Source of the DNA: Melastoma dodecandrum
Taxonomy: Eukaryota > Streptophyta > Magnoliopsida > Myrtales > Melastomataceae
Assembly: GCA_029817715.1 (NCBI GenBank)
Contig: JARUPY010000387.1
Location: 1,984,001-2,048,000, forward strand
DNA: 64,000 nt
Reading direction: 5' to 3'
Shown: positions 38,159 to 51,000 of the stretch, one piece after another
Layout of the letters: every line of letters begins with the position of its first letter
Numbering within the stretch: the stretch's first letter is position 1
Program-made: the position numbers and the translations under genes
The notes under the pieces: model-generated
Databases searched by the model: none
Told to the model about the DNA's origin: nothing
What the model saw: only the letters and a program-made list of their open reading frames with translations

Positions 38159-39700
38159 ATGGCATTGATCGTGGATCAACATTCCAACGGTTACAAGCAC
38201 TTCTGCAAGATCTGCAAGAAGGGCTTCATGTGCGGACGCGCCCTCGGCGGCCACATGCGGGCCCACGGAATCTCCGACTTCTCCCCTCTCGACGACGACG
38301 ACCCTGCCTCCGACTGGGATGACTCCAAGCCCTCCCTCGTCGCTGGGGGAGACAATGCAGCCGGCGGGAACAGGCGCATGTACGCCCTCCGGACCAACCC
38401 TAACCGCCTCAAGAGCTGCCGGGCCTGCGAGAACTGTGGCAAGGAGTTCTCGTCCTGGAAGTCGTTCCTTGAGCATGGAAAGTGCAGCGCGTCGGAGGAC
38501 CTCGACGAGTCGATGGTCTCGTCTCATGGGTGTTCCGACGAGGAGGAGGAAGAGGAGGATTATTATGACGACGAGGGCGACGACAACGATCGGCGGGGTT
38601 GCAGGTGGTCTAAGAGGAAGAGGTCGTTGCGCGTCCAGGTGGATAACTTCAATTCGGTTTGCCCATCTACCGAGGAAGAGGATCTCGCGAACTGCCTCAT
38701 GATGTTGTCGAATGGGATGGTTGATAATCCCGTGATGGCAGAGCCAGAGGAGTCGTGCGCATCAGCCAGTAGGGATGATGATCGGCGGAGGCAGCCAATC
38801 AGTTTTGTTGCCCCGCTGGCGTACAGGTACCCGACGACGGTCGACAAGGCCAAGGGGGTCGCAAGTAGTAATAATAAGGGCGGACTATTCGAATGCAAGG
38901 CATGCAAGAAGGTATTCAATTCGCACCAGGCCTTGGGCGGCCATCGTGCCAGCCACAAGAAGGTGAAAGGGTGCTTCGCTGCGAGGATCGACCAATCGTA
39001 CGATTACTCCCACGATGATGACGCCCTCACGAACGAGGAGTTCTTCCCTGCAAAGTCCATGTCGACCGCACCGTTTGACCACGGCCTGTCTTCGACCGTC
39101 CCATCCTCCTCCAAGAGGAAGTCGAAGGTGCACGAGTGCTCTATATGCCACCGGGTGTTCTCGTCAGGGCAGGCCCTCGGTGGCCACAAGCGTTGCCACT
39201 GGATCACCTCGAATGGGGCCACGGAGGTCCCTTCCCTGGCGAAACTGTCCAGCTTCCAAGAACATCTGGAGCAAATCCAGCGGCAGCAACGACCGAGCTT
39301 CATCAACGTGGACGATCCACTGACCCTAAAGCTCGACCTAAACCTGCCTGCTCCGCCGACGGACGCGCGGCACTTTGAAAAGGTCGTGGCTACCGAGATG
39401 TACCTCCGGTCATGGTTAGGTCTCGAAACGAAGGAGATCAGGGAGCATAACGACGTCAAAGACAAGAACAACAAAACGGAGGTGGCCAATGACTGTGTCC
39501 CTCCCACCTCGGCGAATAACAATGGAAGTAACAACAACGTTCCGATCGACGTGGCGGATGACGAGGCGGATAGTAAGGTGAAGCTGGCGAAGTTAAGCGA
39601 GCTCAACGACATGAAGACAGGAGGAAGCTCTTCCTCGTGGTTGCAGGTCGGGATCGGGTCGACGGCAGCCGAAGAAGCAGCTGCTTCGGCAGCCAAGTAA
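38159..39700 (+). CDS. C2H2 zinc-finger protein with QALGGH fingers and EAR motif
   Basis: A single-exon gene, 513 aa, starting at ATG 38159. Fingers: CKICKKGFMCGRALGGHMRAH (16-36); a degenerate CENCGKEF..EHGKC (90-109); CKACKKVFNSHQALGGHRASH (246-266); CSICHRVFSSGQALGGHKRCH (327-347). An acidic Glu/Asp run lies near 127-145, and LDLNLPAP at about 392-399 is a DLN-type EAR repression motif. Plant ZAT-type proteins of this layout are nuclear repressors, often stress- or development-linked; the specific target is unknown. Longer than typical ZAT1/4/9 proteins. It lies 1.97 kb upstream of a second gene of the same family in the same orientation. Confidence 0.92.
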   Translation: MALIVDQHSNGYKHFCKICKKGFMCGRALGGHMRAHGISDFSPLDDDDPASDWDDSKPSLVAGGDNAAGGNRRMYALRTNPNRLKSCRACENCGKEFSSWKSFLEHGKCSASEDLDESMVSSHGCSDEEEEEEDYYDDEGDDNDRRGCRWSKRKRSLRVQVDNFNSVCPSTEEEDLANCLMMLSNGMVDNPVMAEPEESCASASRDDDRRRQPISFVAPLAYRYPTTVDKAKGVASSNNKGGLFECKACKKVFNSHQALGGHRASHKKVKGCFAARIDQSYDYSHDDDALTNEEFFPAKSMSTAPFDHGLSSTVPSSSKRKSKVHECSICHRVFSSGQALGGHKRCHWITSNGATEVPSLAKLSSFQEHLEQIQRQQRPSFINVDDPLTLKLDLNLPAPPTDARHFEKVVATEMYLRSWLGLETKEIREHNDVKDKNNKTEVANDCVPPTSANNNGSNNNVPIDVADDEADSKVKLAKLSELNDMKTGGSSSSWLQVGIGSTAAEEAAASAAK

Positions 39701-41666
39701 AAGCATGTGATTAAAATTACACGCTACACTTACATCAGAAAACTGGAAATTAATTAATTAATTTATGTTTATGATTCTTTCTTACTGGAAAGGAAAATTA
39801 AAAAAAAAAACACAATGGAAAGAGAGGAATTTCACCCCCCCCCCCAACTCACAAATTGTTATAGGATTGATGATGATTGACCCTGTTATTATTATTAAAA
39901 ATGAAAAAAAAAAGAACACGTGATTTTTTAATTGAATTGAATGCAGTTTTTGGAAATCCCTAAAAGCTGACTTGTCCGAATCAAACGCCAAAAGCATGTG
40001 GATTCTTGTTATTCGGGCATGTAATAAATTAAAAATCTACTTTTTTTTACTTTCTTTCGTCATAATTGCAGTAATGCAGAATCCAAATTGGCCTCATTTT
40101 TTCAACCTGTATTATTAGTAGCCCTGGATAAAAAAAAAATATGGACAAGGAAATCCAGAGCTGCTCATCTAAGTATGACCAGAACCGAAGAATCTGAGCC
40201 GACTTCTCAATTCGACCGGTCCGAAACCAAGGTCACCACCACGAAGTCAAACACCGCAAACACGTCGAACGAACGAACACCACATTGAACACTCACACAC
40301 ACACAAAGGTCGATCATCCTTGTTTGCTAATTAAACAACATTTTTTGACCCAAAAGAAAAGAGAAAGCAGATGGTAGTGGTGGGATGGAATGATTCTTCT
40401 TTGCCCTCCCAACTCGCTAAATGGAAGTTCCTTTGACTTTATTTGCTTTACATAAAGGCTTTCATTTTCAATATTCATTTATGGGTGTTGTGCGTCTATC
40501 TATTGGAATTTGGTTTTGGTTAAGTGGTGGGAGTGGAATGGCGAATGGGTATTGATTTTTCTCACAAACGCGTAAAACTAAAAACCAATATTTTCAAACC
40601 CATCCCTGTATACACAAGAAGCAGTCAACTCCAATAATAAAACACAAACTGAAAACGACGACATTTGATCATCACCGAGGTAAGGGAAGAATCGATCCAT
40701 GTTATTAGCTCGTGATTATTGTTTTTTTTTTTGTTAAAAAAAGAGTTCTTTTAATCCAATTCTCTAAAGTCAAATGGTGTATTTAATTTTTTGGATAGGT
40801 GCGTATTGAATTCAGAATAAAAGGGTATATAGTGTAGCCCACATGAAAAAAATGAACCGATCTTTCCGGCTTTATCTGCAACCTATACTTACCCTTAATT
40901 ACAACACCATGATTAAAAATATTTACTTTTGTTAGGAAAAATATCCCGAATAATTTACCATGATTTTGAAATACTAATCTCATTATTCCTAAAAGAATGA
41001 TGCACCTCATTTCCCACCTTTTCAATTTCTCTCCTCGGGACAGTTCAAAGGATGGATCCAAAATCCTAGGGGCGACCCCTCGATGTGATGTGATGTGATG
41101 TGATGAGATGCGATGCGATGGTGTTGGTGGGGAGGCTAAAATTAACTAACCAGTCGAAATAGAAAGAAGAAAAAAAAGAAAAGAAAAGGAAAGCACTGAG
41201 GAGGACACATCCTGATTTCAGTCAAACTTATGGGTTTAATTTAATTACTGGGATTACAAACCATAACCTGCCTGCCTGCCTGCCCGCCAGCATTAAATTA
41301 AAGTAAAATGTTATGGCGAGAGAGGGATTGAGAAATCGTTGGGTTTGTGTTTGTCATGGCAAGTAAAAAAAAGCCTGAAAGACTTACTATCAAAATTTTG
41401 CATGTACCAAAAATTGCCTTTTTCTTTTTCCCTTAAATTGTTAGGAGGAGGAGGAGGATGATGATGATGATGAAGAAGAAGAAGGAAGGGGGAGGAAAAG
41501 GGGGAAGCTGCTTGTCACCTACTCATATTTCCCAAATCTCCACTTGTCCTTAAAACTCTCTTCCCCCACCCCCATCAAATAAAACAACTCTCTCCTTCCT
41601 CCCCAACATCACAAACACCCAACACCCAGAATTGCACCCAACTCTTCCTCCTCTTCCCCTGTTTCC
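39701..41666. other. Intergenic between the two zinc-finger genes
   Basis: No gene seen. It holds short simple repeats: GATGT/GATGC units at 41082-41120, CCTG units at about 41266-41286, and GGA/GAT/GAA triplets at about 41443-41492. The last are close to the next start and may be 5' flanking low-complexity sequence. Confidence 0.65.
41082..41120. repeat. Pentanucleotide microsatellite (GATGT/GATGC)n
   Basis: Several tandem GATGT-type units ending in GATGC units. Likely length-polymorphic. Confidence 0.85.
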
Positions 41667-42737
41667 ATGGAGAGCCACCTCTGCAAACTCTGCCTCCGCA
41701 CCTTCCCCAACGGCTGGGCCCTCGGCGGTCACATGAGGTCCCACTCCCTCTCCCTACAGGTCCCTCCCAGGCAAGGGCTGTGGGCGGGTCGATCCCAGGA
41801 TATGCATCCCGAGTCGGCTTCTTCTGATAGTTCGGACAAGAAAACAGAGCAGTTCGAAGGGGTGACCGGCCTGAGGCTCCAGAATTATGGCCTCCGGGAG
41901 AATCCCAGGAGGAGCATTCGCGTCGCCGATCCCGAGTTCGAGGCAGACGATTACGGCGACGGGAGCGAGATGGAGTCGTCGAGGAATTTGACGAGGAGGC
42001 GGTCTAGAAGAGCTAGGAAAAGCTTCCCACCCCGGGAGCAGGAGTCCACGCCTCCCTCGGAGAAGGAGAAGTTGTTCTGGGTTAAGGTTGGGGACTCAAG
42101 CGAGCCGGCTAGTTCGATCTCGGAGGAAAGCAGCGAGGAGGACGTGGCCTTCTGCCTCATGTTGTTGTCGAGGGACCGGTGGAAGAACGAAACCGAGATC
42201 GTCAATAATCGCGGAGAAGAGAAAGAGTTTGGGGATGGTGACGGGGACGATTACGAGGATGGGACCGAGAAGGACGGATCCTTCGAGGACACGAGCGAGT
42301 CCGAGGACGGGGCGGAGGTCAAATCCGAGAGCAGGAAGAGGGCGAACAAAGATCGGGGGAAGTACTGGTGCGAGACATGCAACAAGCTTTTTCGGTCATA
42401 CCAAGCATTCGGCTGGCACCGGGCGAGCCACAAGAAAGCAAGGCTCCCCATTCTGGCCGCCCGACCGGAACGAGTTGCTCAACAAGAAGAATCTGCCAAC
42501 GACGACGACAACAATGCGGGCAGCGGCTGTAATAACAAAGTCCACGAGTGTCCCTACTGCGACAGAGTGTTCTCATCCGGTCAGGCGCTCGGCGGCCACA
42601 AGAGATCGCACGGAAGTAGAAGTAACTACTACACGGCGACCTCGTCGGTACGGGAACGAAGCGGTCCAATCCCGACTAGGGGGATGATCGATCTAAACAT
42701 GCCGGCCCCGGCCGAAGACGAGTCGAGCCGGGTGTGA
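41667..42737 (+). CDS. C2H2 zinc-finger protein, ZAT-like, with C-terminal EAR motif
   Basis: A single-exon gene, 356 aa, ATG at 41667. Fingers: CKLCLRTFPNGWALGGHMRSH (6-26), CETCNKLFRSYQAFGWHRASH (235-255), CPYCDRVFSSGQALGGHKRSH (295-315). A basic RRRSRRARK patch lies near 109-117, with acidic Glu/Asp stretches around it, and DLNMPAP at about 342-348 is an EAR-type repression motif. Finger 2 has QAFGWH in place of the conserved QALGGH that contacts DNA in plant C2H2 proteins; the Cys and His zinc ligands remain. It resembles ZAT4/ZAT9-type proteins and is probably a tandem paralogue of the upstream gene. Confidence 0.92.
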   Translation: MESHLCKLCLRTFPNGWALGGHMRSHSLSLQVPPRQGLWAGRSQDMHPESASSDSSDKKTEQFEGVTGLRLQNYGLRENPRRSIRVADPEFEADDYGDGSEMESSRNLTRRRSRRARKSFPPREQESTPPSEKEKLFWVKVGDSSEPASSISEESSEEDVAFCLMLLSRDRWKNETEIVNNRGEEKEFGDGDGDDYEDGTEKDGSFEDTSESEDGAEVKSESRKRANKDRGKYWCETCNKLFRSYQAFGWHRASHKKARLPILAARPERVAQQEESANDDDNNAGSGCNNKVHECPYCDRVFSSGQALGGHKRSHGSRSNYYTATSSVRERSGPIPTRGMIDLNMPAPAEDESSRV

Positions 42738-43653
42738 GTTGGGCGAGTCAGGCGGGGGGACCGGAATGGGTGGGGTGGGGGGCAAAAGATCAGGACAAGT
42801 CCTAAAGCGCCGCACCTTTTCTTTCTTTCTTTCTTTCTTTTTTTCCACATTTTCTGTGGAGCTTTCTTAAATCGGGGGCTTCTTCTTTTTCTATTATTTA
42901 AAAAAAAAAAGAGTTAAGAACTTGATAGATCATAAAATGGGAGTTTGGGTTATTAATTAAGAAAGTAGTAGTAGTAGTATTAGGTAATTTAGTGACTCTT
43001 CTTTTGTTTTGGTTGCAGATGCTATCCCTACCTATCTCTCTCTAAATCTTCTACATTTATAGACTCTTTGACTTGCTTCAGTTGAATATTTGCTCCCTTT
43101 CTTCTTTTTCTTTTGGGTTCTCTCGTGATTAATGACCAGCCATTAATCTTGCAATTAATGGTAATTTCCTCCGATTATAAAGATTTCCAAAAAATTAATT
43201 ATTGAAAAAGAAAAAGAAAAGGAATTCAGGACATCGTAAGTTCCACCTGTTTTATAGAGCAACCCACTTTGCTGGCTTCCGTCTGCCAAATACTGCCAAA
43301 AATAGAATTTTGTTTCCATTATTTTATTTTTGGGTCATCTGTAAGGCGTCCTTGTGCTTGAAAAAGAAAAAAATAAAAATAGATTTCCATGGTTAATTTG
43401 TAAGATTTTTCGCAAAAATTTACGAAATACCTTTCAAATGTTTTCAAAAATACTTAAATGCTGTATTTAATAGCTGTCTTAAAATAAAAACCTGATTAAA
43501 ATGAACAAAATTGATTAATTAAACAATGATTCTGTAACACTTGAACCATTTTTTATATTAAAAAAAATTATTTCGTACCTCTTTTTTTAAAGAAAGCAGC
43601 TTATTTTCACCGTCTCAAACGTAAATTTTACCCACGACTTTTTTGTAAATTTA
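42738..43653. other. Intergenic, no gene seen
   Basis: 3' flank of the zinc-finger gene with a CTTT-type microsatellite near 42820-42843, followed by A/T-rich sequence. Confidence 0.6.
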
Positions 43654-44812
43654 AAAGGCAAAATATCGATATTGGTCCGATTAATTTGTCAACTTTACGT
43701 TTTGGCATATCGTTTCAAAAGTTTTCAATTTGGCCTTATTTTAATTTTACTTTTCAATTTGGCCCTACTTGTAACGGCGTTAATACGTGTCATTTGTTTT
43801 TCCTACGTGACAATGATAATGAAATAAATCAATGACAAAATATCGATATTTGGCCCAATGAATTTGCCAACTTTACGTTTTTGCTTAACGTTTTAAAATT
43901 TTTTTATTTGGCCTGAAATCAATTTTAATTCAAGGATAAATTCGAGGAACAGGAACCAAAAACCCGAGAGGGGACGTAGGCGGGAAAGCAAGGAGCTTGT
44001 TGCCTGTGACCAATCACGCTAAATGAGCCTATCTCGCGCTTCGTCGTTACGACAAGAGGAACTCTTCTTCTCAACAACCTATAAAAAGGTTATATTGGTT
44101 TTTCGAAACCCAAGCGTCAAGGTGGGATCCCTTGATTGATTCCTACGCTAACTAGGGGCAAATGGTATCCATCCAGTACTGAATGATTGACCCACAAGCT
44201 CTTATTCTACCAACGAGCTGGTTTCCCTAACGGAACAAGGGAAGGGAGTAAGGCCTCTAGACATGTTCATTGAGGAGAGAAGAAAATACAAGGACTAAAG
44301 CAAAACCAGACTGCACACGACCCAGACGTAAATCCCTTATGTCATTACACGAGTCGAAAATGAACCTAATGGCGCAGACCTCAGCCGATATCGACAAAGG
44401 TAAAGAGAAAAGCAAAGCCGAAAACAAGACCGGGGATGATGGCCCAGTTGTCACTGAGGTAGACTCCTGCTTTCCTGGGTTTTTGGTTCCTGTTCCTCGA
44501 ATTTCTCCTCGAATTAAAATTGATTTAAGGCTAAATTGAAAACTTTTAAAACGTTAGGCCAAAACGTAAAGTTGACAAATTCATTGAGCCAAATATTGAT
44601 ATTTTGCCCTTGATTTATTTCGTTATTATTACCACATAAGAAAAATAAATGACACGTATTAACGCTAACAGCGAAATCGTAAACGCCATTAGAATATGAC
44701 CAAATTGAAAAGTAAAATTGAAATAATGCCAAATTGAAAACTTTTAAAACGAAATGTCAAAACATAAAGTTGGCTAATTGATTGAGTCAAATATCAATAT
44801 TTTGCTATTTTG
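43654..44812. mobile_element. Foldback / long-TIR non-autonomous DNA element
   Basis: Arms 43654-43965 and 44477-44812 are inverted repeats of about 310-335 bp around a spacer of about 510 bp. Each arm itself contains two related sub-units: GCAAAATATCGATATT...TTTGGCC at 43658 and a similar block at 43835, mirrored near 44537-44616 and 44727-44805. The inner arm ends share GGAACAGGAACCAAAAACCC. The frame at 44270-44539 in the spacer is not recognised as a transposase. The class (MULE-type or foldback) is open, and I could not find a convincing target-site duplication. Confidence 0.75.
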
Positions 44813-45054
44813 AAATTGAGCGTAATTTTGAAAACTTTAATAATATTTTACAAATTTTTTTCGCGAAAAATACAGTACTCTAATTTATTGACCCAAGTCA
44901 AGAAAACAGAGGCGGAACATAAACGTGACGGGGATAATATTTAATAAATCTCAATCATTTTCCTCGATATAAATCATTTATTCACCAAGCAGAGCAACTA
45001 TCATTTGCTTGTACCAAAAATTATATATATAGCAAAAGAAAAGAGACGGTCAGG

Positions 45055-48000
45055 TCATAACAAGAATGTACCTAGCTCGCGTCCATGACGCACAAGGAGC
45101 ACTTTCCTCTCGCCCGCAAATTCCAAACGGTACGAAAAGTCGAGGTTCTGAATCAGGGTTGTCAGGCCGTCTGTCTCCCCGTCGCCCTTGCTGGCATCGT
45201 GCTGAGAACAACGGATTCGTTTCAGAGCGAAAAATCTCAATAGTAGACTGATCGTCAGAGTCATAAGGCGCATGCACGAAGATTAGGTGAGTTACCACTG
45301 GGCTAGCCGGTCCATCTGGTTCCATTATGCTGGCCATCACGCTTTTGCGAGCGGTTTTTGGGGAGAATCCTTCCCAGGGATGGACGAAAATCACTTTTGT
45401 GCATTGGACGGGAGCTAAGTTGCGGCTGAGTTTCTCCCACCAAACTGATCCCAATGACCACCATCTAATCATCAACCCGTGCTCAGAAAACGCAACCAGT
45501 CCCTGTCCAAAGTAAACCGACGGTCATACACGGAGGATTTGCAATGAGCTTCGCTCCTTTGTATTTTGCGACTACAGGTGGTCCACCAACAACATGATTT
45601 ATTTGACGAAAACTACATAAGCAACTAAAAAGCTAATCTGGCTATAGTAGTTCGCAAAGTGGAGCATTTAATCAGTACAACATGTAACCTTGAAAGTGAT
45701 ACTGGAAAACGGCATCCTTAGAAATTCATATACTGAAATCAAGGTCCTAGGTTTGATTGCTTAAATTCTACATTTCAACAGGATAAGCCATAATGTGGAC
45801 ATTTTTCTAATAGTCGCCTATTGACTTAGAAATATTATGCTTTTGCCCGCTTATAAACACTATTCAAGTAAATGATGAATGGGGTCTACATAGCAATTTG
45901 CAACAACAGGACCAGGGTTAAATCCCAATAGATGGGTCAACAATCCATAATGAAAAGTTTTAGGTACCTCTCCATGGGGAGAAAAGCACAGGGCCGAAAT
46001 AATGGTTGTTACAGCTGTCCCCAAATTCCCAGAAAGCAAAGTGGGTAGTCCAGGCGGTGGACTAGCATCAAGAACTTTTATTTTCATTACACTGCAAAAG
46101 AAAGAAAAATGCATGAATTCAGCAAAATATAATGATCACGAAGAAGACGTGCTGGCAGTTTCTAGAAAACTATTGAGTGTGAGTGTAACGAGATGTCTAC
46201 ATTGAATAAAAATTCAGTAAGGCTGTTCCCCCAACGGATGCCCAGTTCAACCAAAAACATAGAACGAGGATGTTGTCTCGTCAATGGTTCCTCATAGTTT
46301 CCTAACAAATCAATATGCTCATTCTCATAAAACTATCTGCTTATACAGGGTATTCTAGCTTCCAACTTAGTACATATCAAAATCACAAAATATTTGAACG
46401 TGTCGCGGCTCAGTTAACATATTGATCACACGAAGAACTCATCCAGAAACTCTGCAGCAACATTCATATGTTATTCTCGTCTTCCCAGTTATCTAACCCT
46501 AGTCAAACACTCATCCAACAAAATAATGAGGTCATATCTATTAATACCTTTGCATGTCAAACACTCGAATGCTGGCATTGCTCATGTCTCCAATGGCATC
46601 ACCAACAGCTAACCTAGTTGATGTTTCATTTAATGCTACCATTGGAAATACTCGGACAACCTCCTTCAAAGCAGCGAGAGCAGTTTGAAAGCAATTTTTA
46701 CGCAGCACCACATTGCTTGGGTCAATGGTTTGCAAGACAAAGCTAACAGCCTGCAACATCATAAAAGCGTTCAGAATGTAAGAGCATTTACCAGACACAA
46801 AATGCCAGAAAGTCTGCAGTCAGGCACTGTAATCAAAATGAAATAACTACTGCAATACTACACATGAGAAACAATAAAATACTAGCCCAACACGATCAGG
46901 AAAAGACAACAGAGTACTTGCAGGAATGGAAGGGGAATTTCGAGGTGATAAAAAATAAGAAAAAGTATTGGAAGTTTCACTATGCTTCTATCTGAGAATA
47001 TGATTCATTAGTCTCTCAATAATAAGTTCTATGTCTTCTTACACAAGATATACTTGATATCAGTCCATGGCCAGAATTTTATTTCCTCAAGTCAAGATCA
47101 TTTAACCAAAGCAAGAAATGCTTTCACTTACCAACCTTATCAAGATACTGCACAAGATTTTTGGGGGCCCCGCGAATGACTCTAATAAGAGTTCCAAGGG
47201 ATACAAGATGGACGAGTGAATCCGATGCCGTAGACCAAATTTGGCTTTCAATTACATTTAAGAATCCATGAACATCAGCCATTGCAAGGCTGGGAAGAAG
47301 AATCCCAATCAAAGTATCACGTATTGCGATGGGTACAGAGGGACTTGAATATGTGCTGCTTACACACTCTATCTGGAAAAATATATCTCCAATAAGACGA
47401 GGAATTTCAGTAGCAATGCAAGTCTTCCATGTTCCTTCCATCCCTTCTGCCAAGAGCTCTGCTGCAGTTGAACTGTATTTCTCGTTCATAGCCATGACCA
47501 ATTTCACGAGGTGATGAACTACCAGGAAGGGTAGTCTTGATTTTACAAGACTCGGATACCAAATGGCTAACGCTGCTGCTACAATTATACGCGACGTCAT
47601 CGCATCTTGTCCTGTTCCCCCAACACATGATATCCAATCCTCTACTTCATATGACTCCAACCAGGCCATTATATTGGATTCTTCCAATTCCTCTATTGCT
47701 TCCAATTTTTCTGACTCGGTACCAGTGCTCTCAAAGATTCTCTCCTCCAGAGAACTTCCAGGTTCTTTTTCCTCCTTCCCGGCCATAGAACTGATGAACT
47801 TCACATGCTTGATTACCGTTTGGCTACATAGAGGAAGTGGTATTTTACTTGACGCTGCACAATGGAACAGAGACCTTGCAGCCATTCTTACATGTTCACT
47901 TTTATCCTGCCAGAAACTGACTAACAGCTGCAAGAATGAAGCCAGTGGTAATACAGTAAGCTTTGCAGGGCATTTAACCATAAAACACCGCTAGTAAAAG

Positions 48001-51000
48001 GAGCAGTCTAAACCAGTAAAAGAAGAGATAAAGTTAAAATCATGAAATACTCAAACAATGACAAATATCAAAATCTTGGTTAGCGACTTTGTTGTAGCTT
48101 TTTTATCATCAATCCGGGAACAGCTTCAGCAAGATGGCAAAATAATACTACGAGAACTCTTTTCACCCTTCCAAAACTGTTCTATGTCTCTTGCACCACA
48201 GAAGCCACGAACACTCCAAATGCGTCGCAGCAAAGGAATAATCTTCCAGCAATACACCCATCTTTCACAAGTGCAAATAATCATATTAAACAAGGACTAT
48301 AGAACAAAGAAAGTGACTTTAGATACAACAGTCCCTTCCACATCTGATGACAAGGCAACTGGAAAGAACACATTTGCAAGACAGGACCTTCTGCTGGAGA
48401 TATCTTAGGCTCAATAAAGTACTTTACAAGCCACACTCCAACTTTTGACAAGCCAATTATAAATATTATAGATCCAAACTATCATCACCCAGCATTTCGC
48501 AGAGTAGTATTAGTTCATGGTAGTTTATCCATGACTCGTGTGGACAGGTCTATTTTGTCAAAGATACATCCCCTTCCCCCGGGGCCAACCAGATTGTATT
48601 AACAATTAATTTGTTCATCCGTGACAGGCATTTCTGGAATTAATTTAACATGTAGGCTTTATAAAAGAAAACAATTCCTTACAATTGTTATTCCCGTATT
48701 TTTCTCAAATAAAAGAGGACAATGAGCAAAGACTGCCAAATTACAAAGTGATGTAAACATCAGGCTTTATTAGGCGACTTCTTTTGATGGAAGAGAACTA
48801 CCTCACAGTCACAGAGTAGACCAAACCCAGGTCCTCAACATCTAGAAGCAAATAAATCCTGGACATGGAATGTCCAAGAAACATCCTAGAAATTTATCAC
48901 AAACTCATGAAAGAGGGAAAGACAAAAAAACAATATAATGCCTCAGACAATAATGGACGACCTGAAGTGAAGGTGCCTTAATATCCAGCACTTTTTCAGC
49001 AAGATTCCGAGTGTAGAATGCTGCCAAAGCACTGGACAAGTAAACAAGCATCATAAGAACAAGAAAAGAGGAAGCCTAAACAAGAATACTTCAAAGACTG
49101 GGAAATAGCAATACTGCTTCATTCAATAAGCCACAGAAGATCACATTTAACTGAAATTAAAGAATAGAATGCATCACTGGCCAATATAAGTGAACAAGGA
49201 CCCGGGGCTATCTCTAAATCATGACATACATTAAGGAAATGTTCTGTCATGAGTTTTTATCTGAATGCCAAAAAATTTCAACATAATTATTTTCTTTTGG
49301 GGGGAGATAAACGGACCTAAAATAATTCTGAACTGCAAACTTGTATACATGACTAGACTGAATTTAAAAAAAAAAAATTGTACATCATCAACATGAAAAC
49401 CCTTCATGTTCTTCTATTGCTCATTGCTGTTCCAGATATATCAAGTCCCCACAATCAGCTTAGTAAGTTCTAAACTATTAGAAATCTTATCAAAATAAAC
49501 TATCAGAACTAAACTGCATGGATAACCTCTGCACATAAGCTCAGAAAAACTTGGAGGAAATTTACAAGAGAAGCCCAATACCTGCAGGCAGTGCTACTTG
49601 AGTGGAAGCTAACCATGCGTTGGGCAAGTGATACCATTGTTAAAGACCTCATTGCAGAAAATTCTGATGAAATTTTCCAAAGCTGAAATACCACAATTCT
49701 GAGCCTCAGAAAATGGATACATGAAATTCTAAACAACAAAATGATTTGTGGCAGTGAGTGCAGTCGTCCAATATACCTCAGGGACAGCATTTCTTCCAGG
49801 AAAGGTCAAAGTCAGGGATCCTCTATCCCCTGCTAAACCAGAGGATAGAATTAGATCAGGTTTTTTTAGCTTCATGTCTGTAATAAGTAGCTGGTCAAGC
49901 TCAGAGTCTACATCCCATGAGTGCAAAAGAGATAAACTAAACCTTATTGTGCACTCTTCGACTAAAGGCAAACAATCAGAATTCAGAGCCCTTTTTGATG
50001 ATTCAGCATTAGTCACTGTTAGGTCATCATGTTTGATCTCACTGGAGGGGAAGTTATGGTTGTGAATGCCTCCAAAATTTCTACCAACATCCTCCCCTTG
50101 ATAAGGAAGTATCAGCGATGTTAAATTGAACTTCAAGCTGGCTACCCCAGGGAATGGACATTGGCAATTAATAGAATGCTCAGTGGTTCGATCTAAAACT
50201 TTTTCAACGTGCTGAGACTCAGAAATGGTTTCCCTTCTTACAAATGTTTTAACTAGCCAGGGCTCATTAGCTTTTGATGATGATCGAACAACACTTGCAG
50301 TGACAGAATCCTTTACCGAGCTTCTCAGATGAGGGCTAGGATGGTCAATGTCCTCAAGCATAGGAGTTAAAAGACTGGAAACTGAAGTACTTCCACTACT
50401 CACAGCTCCACCTATTGAAGCCTTGCTAATTCTTGAACAAAAATGATCAAACATTGAATGAGCAGAAGTTCCTCTGAGTATTCTCTCTCTCGCTCCACTC
50501 TTGACATCCCATATGTACAAAACATCACCCACATCTGATGCTCTGCCATGACTCCTGCATAAGCATGCAGTGTAACCTCTTTCGCCATCCCAAACAACTC
50601 TAGTGAGAAAGCCAGGATGCCCAGGGAATATTCTTTCTACCCTCAGAGTTTCCAGAGAAACAAGGGCTACACATGAATCCTCCCCGATTGAGAGAAAGCA
50701 GTCAATCCATGGACGCTCAGTATGACTAGGAGGAAATATAATTTGCCTTATAGGAGCAACGTGGTGGTTTAGTACCACAACAGGAATTCCACTATCAAGA
50801 TCCCAAATCCGAATAGTACAATCCTTGCTTCCTGATATTAAAACGTAGCAAAAGTCCCATCCTTTGGCAGAACCCACCATCCGGTGGGAAGCAAGGCAAA
50901 GAACAGAACTTGTATGTCCTGAGAAGTATCGTCTACACGAATCTAGATTTACATCTAAATTGGGTTGACAACCAGAAGAGTATGATCTATGAACCATATC

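Noticed and set aside
43640..44830. Target-site duplication for the foldback element
   Set aside because: No convincing direct repeat of 8-10 bp at either candidate boundary.
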